From Phalacrocorax aristotelis (Eukaryota > Chordata > Aves > Suliformes > Phalacrocoracidae): a stretch of 64,000 nt of DNA. The stretch lies in the NCBI RefSeq assembly GCF_949628215.1, contig NC_134280.1:248001-312000 (forward strand). Direction: 5' to 3'. The position numbers and the translations under genes were made by a program. Positions 1-10,400 of this stretch are shown here, one piece after another. The stretch's first letter is position 1. Each line of letters starts with the position of its first letter. The notes under the pieces are model-generated. The model was not told where the DNA came from, ran no database searches, and worked only from the letters and a program-made list of their open reading frames with translations.

Positions 1-447
1 GCAAAGAAACGATCTAAGGGCTAAATCATTTATATTGAAGAATTACCTATAGCAAGCCAAAAATACATGGATTGCCTGCTTCTGACAGCACCTGTGTGTC
101 TCTCCTGGAATGCAAGCAACCAGATATTATGGGTTATTCAAAGCAGTGACACACTTGTCTGTTAAAGAGAAGCATGTCTGGCAGAAATGGGCCACGAAAT
201 AATAAGGGTTAGAGGAATGTTTGAAGTTTGGCAGATATGGAAATTCAGTGACAGGACGTGGAGGCTTTAAACTGCTGTGGATTAGAAAGATGAGTGTGAA
301 TGTGATTTGGGGTGATGGAGTGGGCACTGGTCCTTCTGGGTTTGAGTAATATGGGTAGGAATACTGCATCAGGTAGTAGGTGGAGGAGAGTGTTTTGGCA
401 TAATACTGAGCTGTGCCCTAAGATTGCATCGTACAGCAAGAGTATCC

Positions 448-858
448 ATCACAGAATCACAGAACGGCTGAGGTCAGAGGGGAACTCTGGAGGTCACCTT
501 GTCCAACCCCTCTGCTCACGAAGGGTCGCCTACAGCCAGTTACACAGGACCATGTCCAGACAGCTGTTGAAAACCTCTAAGGTGGGAGACTCCACAACCT
601 CCCTGGGCTACCTGTGCCACTTCTCAGCCACCATCACGGCGACAAAGTGTTTCCTGATGTTCAGAGGGAACCTCCTGTGCTTCAGTTTGTGCCCATGGTC
701 CCTTGTCATGTCTCTGGGCGCCTCTGACAAGAGCCTGGCTCCACCTTCTTGGCACCCTCCCTGCAGGTATTTATACACATTGGAGAGATCCCCCTCAGCC
801 TCCCCTTCTCCAGGCTGAACAGTCCCAGCTCTCTCCACCTTTCCCTTCATAGGGTCAT
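448..858 (-). mobile_element. CR1 LINE fragment, 3' end, minus orientation
   Basis: Reading the minus strand, this is the end of CR1 ORF2 and its 3' UTR. It contains the typical words for 'ggctgagagagctgggactg'-like and 'gttggacaaggtgacctcca'-like CR1 sequence, and it ends in the short repeated TTCTGTGAT tail at about 448-465. Its 5' side breaks off near 853-858, the usual LINE 5' truncation. The inner part, 491-824, is identical to the reverse complement of 9741-10074. The + strand reading frame of 168 codons across it is antisense CR1, not a gene. Confidence 0.9.
491..824 (+). repeat. Left arm of a perfect 334-bp inverted repeat
   Basis: Compared line by line, these 334 bases equal the reverse complement of 9741-10074 without a difference that I could find. 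Identity stops sharply at both ends, although both copies lie in CR1 sequence. The left arm is inside a CR1 that keeps its 3' tail. Confidence 0.9.
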
Positions 859-2039
859 TATGTAGTTAGAGAAAACTTGACTCTTCACGCAGCTCTATTT
901 AGATCCATTTTAGTTGAAGATGAATGTCAGTAAGGGCAAAATACAGACTTTTAAACCTGGATATAGCTCTCTGGGAGTAATTGTTAAGTGAGGGTAGACA
1001 TGGCATGCAGTTTTTTTCCCCCCAAAAAGATACTGCATAAAGCTGTGAAAATAATGGTTTTTTGTTGTTTGTGTGGTTTGTTTTGTTTGTTTGGTTTGTT
1101 TTTTCTCCCCCACCCCAGATGAGTCTGAATGCTTGCCTAGGAAGGTAGCTGAATTCAGGAACATGGAAGGAGGAAGGAGCTTAAAGTGCTCTTTGCCATC
1201 TCCTTGGTGTGAAGTAACTCCTATGTACGTTAGTCTTTCTCTGAGTATATGATTATGATACTGCCTCAGAACAAATACGGTGCATCTTTATAAGGCATGA
1301 AGTCTACCTCTTTTAAGCCAAAGTTTAATCTTACTGTTGTTTACTTAAGAGGCTTATTCTGTGAGTACTTAGAAGTCTAAAATGTTTATTACAGTCGCAA
1401 TAAAAATACCATACAGAACAGCCAACAATAAAATCAGCTGTTACAAGTTTTTGTAATGTAGTAGTAATTATTTGTTTCCTTTTCTAGAAACTAGAATTTA
1501 AAATATTTGTCCTATTCTGAACTTTGCAATTCTATTTAGAAAGCTTTCCTGTTAACTTTTTCTTACAAATCAAAACTGAAATTAATGAGGATGTCTGCTC
1601 TTTGCAAAATGTCTATGGTTTCGTTCATTAGTTTGGTTAACGGGCTTTGAGCTTGATTCTGCTTCCATGCATAGTTATCTGGTGCCTTTTTTGGCAAATG
1701 TCCCGATGAGAGTACAGTATTTCAATAGATGGTAATTGCCTGAAGGTGGGAAATCGAATTAAAATCTTATTTTGGTTACTTTCAACAATAAAACACAACA
1801 TTTCACAGTGTTATTCCCATTTTATCTCTAATGCTTGTGTAGTGAAGCTTAGATTTTATGGAAGACCTTGATTCTCCTGTGTTGGGGCACAACCACCATA
1901 TTTTTTCTTGGAATATTGAAAATCCACAGACTATCAGATTGTATGTTCTTTTAATAGAAATGTATTTTGAGTCAGATTTTAAGATATCTGAGCACAAAAT
2001 ATAGATGGTCAATTAGCTCCTTCTTAACACTTTAATGGA

Positions 2040-2340
2040 TCTGTTCTGGACTATTTTTGTTTTGTCCTCCATTGAACTTGTGGAAACATGTTGCATCCAC
2101 AATGTCCTTTGGTAGGTGTTCTTGCCTTTCCTTGAAACACCAGCTCCTTTTGCTTATTAAACCTTCTAGCTTCATTTGATGGTCTCTAGTTTCTCTTTTG
2201 GGAGGCATTAGGAAAATGTAATACGTATCCATAGTCTCTGTGGCACTAATGATCTTGTAGACCTCTATATTTCTTTTCTGCATTTTTGTTATCATTAGTA
2301 TCATTAACCACAGAAAATACAAATACAGTGCAAGAGCAAT
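2040..2340 (-). mobile_element. Ancient, diverged CR1-like remnant
   Basis: On the + strand the order of words ('cctttggtaggtgttcttg', a 'tccttttgcttattaaacct' block, 'tagacctctatatttctttt') follows the antisense of the old CR1 3' region known from turtles and crocodilians. Divergence is high and the ends are approximate. No coding potential. Confidence 0.5.
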
Positions 2341-2645
2341 CTCCATTGCAGGATCTAAAGTTCTTGAACTATGGCTGCTTCTCCTCCTTTTCTTTGAATT
2401 CTATTTTGCCTCCCTCCTACTTGTGGTTTATGGGATAAGATTTCCTAGGCTGGAGGTTGATGTAGGTGATAAGTACAGTATTAAATCGAGATTACATTGC
2501 TCAACAAACTGAATCTGTGATAAATTATAGATTGGGTACCAGACAGTGAAATGAAAGTGTATGGCTAAGGAGTACTCCAGAAGAGACAAAATGAATTCTG
2601 TTTAAGTGGTAGAGGCAACTATTTTGGATTAAGAAGTCCTTAGTG

Positions 2646-2687
2646 GTGATGCATTGTACACATGGTGATGCATTGTACACATGGTGA
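2646..2687. repeat. 19-bp tandem duplication (2.2 copies)
   Basis: The unit gtgatgcattgtacacatg occurs at 2646-2664 and again at 2665-2683, followed by gtga. It is intronic, with no further copies nearby. Confidence 0.9.
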
Positions 2688-4207
2688 GATGGTCATGATT
2701 CTGAACAGCTTGTTTTTAGGAACATAGCTAATAGCAAAGCCCTTTGGAATGTCTGCAAACTAAGTGTGAGATACACTCTTGGGATGGTTTTAACTAGGAG
2801 TGATTCAGGCTTCAGAAAAAGGTATATTTACAGATACTGATAGCTTCCTTGGAATCTGAATGTTTCATTAGCAAAATGCCATTTCTTTTGTTAAATCTGA
2901 TATCAAACATCTGTAATTATAAAGAATGAGTAGAAAGAATTAAAAGATAAATGGTCAGAATAAGCAAAAAAATAAATGTATTTCATGGTACAGCAAATTT
3001 TATTTCAGTACCTGTGTACATACAAATGTGAAAACTTGGTAACGTAAATGTATTTTTTCTGAACGGCTACTTAATTAATGTGTTCTGTAAGTTACCAACT
3101 TTCATTTTTTCTTTAGTAGACATTTTCAAAGTCTTTTATAAAGCTTTTTAGGGCAAATTATGGAGTAGTCCTGAAGGATACTTAGCTTGCATTTTTCCCT
3201 GCATTTTTCAGAAACTTGGGGAAATGGTAAAAGATGTTACAGTTTTGAAATACTCCAGTCAAACAGAATCAGACAGACTGTGCTCCTGTTCTGCTCAGTA
3301 GACACAATAAACTCTACTTTTTATCAGTTAAAGTAAAGCTATTTGTATGTGAGGACTAACTTGGGTATTTGTATTAACAAAGTATTTCAGTATTTGTTTT
3401 GGGATTCCACAAAAAAAATACAGCAGTAGTAGTGAAAGAAAGAGTTGAATGTGTTGCTGCATACTTTGTTTAGTTAGAGAATATAGTTAACATAACTTTT
3501 AGTTCAGACGGGTGGATTCTTAGAAGTTACAAACTTTTGATTGCTTCAGGTTGGTGCAGAAATAAATTTCCTTGCAGTGGATGAAGGGAGAACTAAGTTG
3601 TACTAAATAAAACTAAGATTGAAATGAGCCTGTATTTTTCAACTCAGTTGTTGAGATCTACAACACCCCAGAAAATCGTATTTGAAAATACACTACTGCC
3701 TTTCCTTGTTATGTGTGTCAAAATTTCTGTAAACGCTAACGGAAGACAGTGACTCATAGCTTGACACATTTTTTCATTCACATTGAGCAGTGGATTATGT
3801 GAAAGCAGAGTAGTTACTTCTGAGTTTATATAATAAGGAAGAATGTATTTTGCCTTTTAAAAAGGATTCAATAATAAGTGATCTGGTTAAAAATAATTAA
3901 AAATAACACAGGAATGGCATACTAGCTAGATAATAACTGTGTACATCACCGAATAGTCTTCAACACCTTGCATAGCAGTACAATTTACAAGAGTCTGTAT
4001 TGATAATCTCTCAATACATAGCTTTTGCGCATCATCAAAATATTGTGCTACCCAAATAGTACGTCACAGCTCTCACATATTTTATATATATAACTTATTG
4101 AAAAAAATATATGTATATCTTGCTGTTCACATCCTCAAGAATCTTATTTTTCCTTTTTTTAAAATCTGTGTTTATAATGCTTGTCTGTGAAATGTGTCAA
4201 TTAAAAG

Positions 4208-4418
4208 GGTATGCAGTGGTGTTTGCTGAAGGAAGAGGAAGTCATTCCCCGTATCAGAGCTATGGAGGGGCGTAGAGGACGACCACCAAATCCAGACAGA
4301 CAGCACTCTAGAGAGGAGTCAAGAATGAGACGACGTAAAGGCCGACCTCCGAATGTTGGTAGCACTGAATTTCTAGACAACACTGATGCAAAGCTTTTAA
4401 GAAAGCTCCAGGCTCAAG
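4208..4418 (+). CDS. BAZ2B: BAZ2B window exon 1: end of MBD/TAM region and AT-hook-like motifs
   Basis: The acceptor is AAAAG before GGT ATG CAG TGG. The donor GTAAGA follows the first base of a Glu codon (phase 1 out). The exon encodes residues 1-70, from [11 protein letters not shown] to LLRKLQAQ. It contains two AT-hook-like cores, GRRGRPPNP and RRKGRPPNV, expected to contact the minor groove of AT-rich DNA, followed by the start of the Lys/Arg/Glu coiled coil. The minus-strand reading frame over it is a shadow. Possibly part of an in-frame block (exons 1-3) flanked by a perfect inverted repeat. Confidence 0.96.
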
Positions 4419-7400
4419 GTAAGAAGTACGTTACTGTTTTCACAAAAGGAGGGTATCGGTATATAGAGAGTTAATGTTTTTTCTGAAGAGGAGTGGTGTG
4501 TTTCACTAGGATATTAGTATACAACTTTTTGTTTTCAAGAGCAGTAAATGTGTATATGATTCAAAGGAAGAAGTTGTGTAAATGTGTGCCTAAGAGCTTA
4601 CTCAATGGTTACTTTATTTAGATTTATAAAATCTAAAAATACAGACATCCAATAATCTGGTTACCACTGATGGTTGGTTTTTTTTTTTGAATTGGCACAA
4701 ATTTAGATATTTTTTTCCCCCTGTATGAGCTCAAACAACAGCGGACCTAGAAAGTGAAATTGAGAACCACAGAAGTTAGCATCTTTGGGAAGCTTTTGGC
4801 CGTTCCAGGGAAAATACTTTTCTTGTGAAATCCCTGATAGTGACAAGATTTAAATGCCCATAAGGTTGAATAGGATCCTATAATAAGTAGTACCAATGTT
4901 GACAGTAGAACTTTTGTGATACCAAGTACTGCTATATATCCCAAGCATGAGGGTCTGGTTTTAAATAAACATCAGGTACATGACCTTTGAATTTCAATTC
5001 TTTAGTCCATAACTGTATCATATATTCTGAATGCATCTAATATAATATGAAAAAAATCTGACAGCCCAGGAGTCTCTTAACTGTTTTAACTTAAGATTTA
5101 ACTGTTCTTTCATGTGCTGACTGTGGACATGTTTGCTAGCTACCCTGTATTTTGCATAATGTCCATGCTAATGGTACGTGTGCCTTTAGTATCTGCCTCA
5201 GTGTGATTCTTTGCATCTTTTTCCCATGCTGCTTCCATAGTTCTGTTTTGTATAGATATATTTAAGGCATTCAATGGTAATGATTTGGACACATGGACAG
5301 AGAAAAAGAAGGCAGTTCTAGAAATATCTTAGTACGTGGTATGTTTTGTAGTGTTGCGGTGTTAAGGTCACCACCACCTTTTGTTCAGTCTGAGAATTAG
5401 GAAACTATGTCAACTGCTGAAGCATCAAAGCATCTGCTGCGTGGCTGTGTATTTATTGTTGAGACACAGCAACTGATTCCAGGAGTCTTGTCTTAGTGGG
5501 AAAAGATAAGCCCTAGTCACTAAGCCACTTCGCTTCACTTTGTATCTTCTCTTTCCCTTATTGGTCACTGCAAGGGGTGGAGTGGGGGAAAAGTATTTAG
5601 GAGCACTCTCCCATGCCTGTTTTCCCACCACAGAATGTAGCATTTAATACAATGAACAAAAACATATGGTCTATATATACAAGAAGATTCAGCATGTAAA
5701 ATATTTGATGTTACGTATGTTCATATCTACCTTGCAGCTTTTTCCCCCTCATGAGGACATAAGAAATGTCTCAGTGGCTCAGCCCAGGGGTTGATCTAGT
5801 GCAGAGCTCTGTCTCCAGTAGTGGCCATAGGAGATGCTGCCTGGAGAAGGCATGTGAACTTGATCACTTCTTGGTCTGTTTACTTCCTCATACCCTGTGG
5901 CATCCTGAGGTGTTTTATGAGTAGTGTGGTAGAGCACATTTTTTTTCTTCCTCCATTTATTTTCCATTTATGGAACTGTTGCCCATGAATTAGCCTGTTC
6001 CTTGTTTTTTAACCTCCTGACAACGCTTGCTCTACCAGCCTCCTGTGGCAACAAGTTCCAGAAGTCTGCTAACTACTGGACCACTTTCATTTTTAAAGAA
6101 TTATCATCTTTTACTCTCAGAGGGTGCTCCCTTGTTCCATTATTGTGGGGTTTGGAGAACAACAGTTCTCCAATTTGTTATCCACCACCTTGATGATTTT
6201 GCAGACTGTGATCCTCTCTGTCCTTAGTCTTCTCCTCTCCAAACTGAAGAGCCCAAGTATTTTTAGTCTTTTATCAGGAAGTAGTTGTTCCATCCCTTTG
6301 ATCCTCTTACGTGTCCTCTAATTTCAGTATTTCTTTTCTAGGTATATTACCTTACGTTTATCTGTGATGAAGTTTCTCTGCTACCTTTGCCCACTGTTTT
6401 GCAGGGCTCTTCCAGAGTTCCTTACTGTCAGCACAGCCTTGGATTTTCTAGAATGCTTAATATCATCTTCACATTTTGGGGTTTACCGTTGCAGTCCCAA
6501 TTACAGGTTTCATCAATGAAAGAAGATATTAAATAAAGGTGGTTCTAATATTGATTTGTGGAGAAGCCCTCTACTAACTACTTTATCACAGAGAGTGATT
6601 GCTGATCTCAGCCCTTCACCTGCTATCATTTAAAGAGCTTTGAGTCTGTGAAGCTTTCCTTCAAGGACATAACACCTTCGTTTTATTACTAATGTTTGAC
6701 TTAAACCCTAGTGAAATCCTTTCTGAAACTCCAAATACATTATGTCCATTAGATTCTCTTTATCTCCCCGAACTGACCCTCTCATTGAGACCGCATATGA
6801 GGCAATTCTCTGTGTAGAAGTCTCGCTGACTGTCTGAACCGATGGTGTTTTGTTATGTAGTCAGTAAGTACATATATGACACAATAAGTACAATAGAATC
6901 TACCACCTCAACAGGAGAGGAAAATTAGACTAACTGATCTGCCGTTTCCGAGACACAGTGGCTGTTCTTAATAATATGGTAGACACCCAGACTGTCTCTA
7001 TGGTTTCGTGTTAGTGTTCCTTCACATTTCTCACCTTGCTCTGTCCTGTCCTGGTGATCTGTTAACATCTGGCTTACTTTCTCGATCTAATACTTCTTTT
7101 ATATTTGCCTCAGATTCATCTAGCTCTTCTGACCTGTCTGCAGTAGACGATGCACAGAGTAGGGGAATCTACCCAACATCTGGGCTGCATTAAAGGAGTG
7201 TGGCCAGCAGGGTGAGGGAGGTTATCCTCCCCCTCTACTCTGCCCCAGTGAGGCCACACCTGCAGTGCTGTGTCCAGTTCTGGGCCCCCCAGTTCAAGAA
7301 AGACAGGGAACTGCTGGAGCAAGTCCAGCGCAGAGATACCAAGATGATCAGGGGGCTGGAGCATCTCCTGTATGGGGAAAGGCTGAGAGACCTGGGTTTG

Positions 7401-10400
7401 TTCAGCCTGGAGGACAGAAGACTGAGGGGGGATCTCATCAATATCTATGAATATCTAAAGGGTGGGTGTCAGGACGATGGGTCTAGAATCTTTTCCGTGG
7501 TGCCCAATGACAGGCCAAGGGGCAATGGGCACAGGTTGTAACACAGGAAGTTGATAGTGAAATGTTGTCAAAATAAATGCGTGCAAAACAAATCCACTGT
7601 TTTCTCTATCTTTACCTCATGCAAGTGTCTGGAATATGAGCTATATCTTTAATGTTGGACAGCACTGTTTTTATGAACTTACTGTTTTCTTTTTGTAACA
7701 GAAATAGCTAGGCAAGCAGCACAAATAAAGCTACTGAGAAAACTCCAGAAGCAGGAACAAGCTCGAGCTGCCAAAGAAGCAAAAAAACAGCAAGGTAAGT
7801 ATTACTTGTGCATGCTAGCAGATTATTTTGAAAAGTGTTAATGAAAAGCTACCTGTCACTTGTTATGTTCTGCTGATAATAACTTTTTGTCTGGTTTTGT
7901 TTGTTAGCTATTATGGCAGCTGAAGAAAAGCGAAAGCAAAAGGAGCAGATAAAGATCATGAAGCAGCAGGTAAACTTTGTGATTGCTAAATTATGTTTTG
8001 AATTACTGAATTAGGGGTATTTAATTATTTAGTAAATTATTAGATATGCTGATTACAAAGTGAATTTTTTAAATCTAGTTTTAGAGATCACACAGTGACT
8101 ATTATTTAAAATTCTAAACTCTGTAGTCATTCATGTTGTCAGGACATCCCAATTTTGTCTGTGTTGATTTAAGCCACCCAACATATGTAATTGCTTGCCT
8201 ATATCCGTAAGAAATTAAAAAACTGCTACTTAAGTGCAGTGATGCGGTCTTCCTTTATTTGGTTTTGTGAAAACAGTGTTATATCTGTTTATGTAAATAC
8301 TGGAATAGTGTAATTAGCTTCTTCAGTGACTCTGGCTGGCTGTCAGTGGTTTTAGGTTGTGTGCGAAGGGTTGTATCTCAGTATGCCAGTGAATTGGTAC
8401 ATGTTTTTAAGCATACAAATATTGTTAAATACTGTCATAGCAAATAGTTCCAATAAAAATGAACCCATATAAACTTTACCAAATGAAGCTACTTACAGAA
8501 GCACGCTTTTAATTTTTCTAACAACCTATTTTAACAAATTAGTGAAAAGTTATGTATGTTGGGAATCTGAAAATCTTTGAAAGAGAATAATTTGCATCCA
8601 CAAACATATTTGTGTGGTTGGTTTTTTTATATTTATTCTGTTCAGTATGAAACTTACTACAGAGCTCAGAAATTAAATACTTCATCTGGTAGCAGTCAAA
8701 GGACAAGTGCTTTAGCTTTCAGTGAAAAGATTTTTTCTGTTCAGTATCGTTATTGCTTTAGCTTTTCACCCTCTTACAGTGACAGAGAATAAGCATATAG
8801 ATCCTTCTACAACTAGGAGAAAGTTGGCTTTGGTATGCCAACTCAACCTGTACTACTGTTGAATTAGTATATGTATGCTTAGTACAGATAGTACATTTAA
8901 TTATTTTAAAATAAGAATGTCTAAATATTCTTTGAATTAACTTTTATGTTCAGTGTTCATATTCTTATTATAGTAGTATTTATCACCAGGTCCAACCATT
9001 AACGTAACACGTCCACCACTAAACCACGTCCCTGAGCACCACATCTACGTGTCTTTTAAATATCTCCCAGGAAGGTGACTCCACCACTTCCCTGGGCAGC
9101 CTGTTCCAGTGCTTGACAACTTTCTTGGTGAAGAAATTGTTCCTAATATCCAATCGAAACCTCCCCTGGTGCAGCTTGAGGCTGTTTCCTCTTGTCCTAT
9201 CGCTTGTTACTTGGGAGAAGAGACCAACCCCCACCTCACTACAGCCTCTTTTCAGTTGGTGGCAAAGCGCGATAAGGTCTCTCCTCAGCCTCCTCCAGAG
9301 TAAACACTCCCAGCTCCCTCAGCCACTCCTCATAAGACTTGTGCTCTAGGCCCTTCACCAGCTTTGCTGCCCTTCTTTACACATGCTCCAGCACCTCAAT
9401 GTCTTTGTATGATCTCATCATCTCACGGCTTAGAAATAGTACTAGAAAACCAGATCTCTCATCATTTTGCCTGTAAGTGGCATCCTGAGGTGTTAAAAAA
9501 GCCAATGACAATATAAAGGCCTTTCACATCTTTAAAATCCAGCTATTAAAACCTAACATATATTTTTTTAAAGTAGTTAATCAAAATTGTTCTTCCTGCA
9601 GACTACCTTAACTATCCCTGGAATAGATAACAATTAATCCTTAAAATACTTAGATTTTTCCATGAAAAAAAAGCTCAGTATAGTAGACAGCAGGCTAGAA
9701 GTTGTCACTCTACCATCTATGAGTTAAACTAGGAAAGGCTGACTGTTCAGCCTGGAGAAGGGGAGGCTGAGGGGGATCTCTCCAATGTGTATAAATACCT
9801 GCAGGGAGGGTGCCAAGAAGGTGGAGCCAGGCTCTTGTCAGAGGCGCCCAGAGACATGACAAGGGACCATGGGCACAAACTGAAGCACAGGAGGTTCCCT
9901 CTGAACATCAGGAAACACTTTGTCGCCGTGATGGTGGCTGAGAAGTGGCACAGGTAGCCCAGGGAGGTTGTGGAGTCTCCCACCTTAGAGGTTTTCAACA
10001 GCTGTCTGGACATGGTCCTGTGTAACTGGCTGTAGGCGACCCTTCGTGAGCAGAGGGGTTGGACAAGGTGACCTTTTGTAGGTAGTGACAGCTTCAAAAC
10101 TTCCACTTCTGAAGGCAATCATACAGACAAATAATGCAGGTGGGTTTTTAAGAGCATTGGACTTGCATCCATTCGCATCACCCTATGATTTCAAAGCGGT
10201 CCTTACATTCTTAGGTGTGCAGGGAGCATGAATTGCTTAATTGTCAAAGACATCAAATCCAGACCTTGTTTATAATCACCATATTCCTTCTCGATGTATA
10301 AACTGATAAAATTTTCATTAATCTAATGTGTAGAATACTACTTTTGCTCTCTGAAATATTTCTTTACTCTGATCTCTACTGAAAAGTTTGTTCTGTATTA

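Larger units (their letters stand above)
1..4207 (+). other. BAZ2B: BAZ2B intron upstream of window exon 1
   Basis: No coding exon recognised. The upstream MBD exon expected to end just before the Gly-Met-Gln-Trp segment was looked for and not seen, so it should lie before the window. The stretch holds a young CR1 fragment at about 448-858, a T/G-rich low-complexity run near 1059-1112, an ancient CR1-like remnant near 2040-2340 and a 19-bp tandem duplication at 2646-2687. The remainder is AT-rich with nothing I can name. Confidence 0.7.
4419..7701 (+). other. BAZ2B: BAZ2B intron 1 (window numbering)
   Basis: This intron carries an ancient minus-orientation CR1 (about 5756-7110) and, directly downstream, a younger plus-orientation CR1 (about 7175-7556). 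From 4419 to 5755 it is AT-rich sequence in which I recognise nothing. Confidence 0.75.

Noticed and set aside
312..818. 168-codon open stretch on the + strand
   Set aside because: It is antisense CR1; the same peptide appears at 9747-10118 because of the inverted repeat, not because of a gene family.
4201..4383. Minus-strand open stretch across BAZ2B exon 1
   Set aside because: Shadow of the sense exon, whose peptide is conserved.
9747..10118. 123-codon open stretch on the minus strand
   Set aside because: Antisense of the CR1 arm at 9741-10074; no start context, splice sites or domain beyond the repeat.
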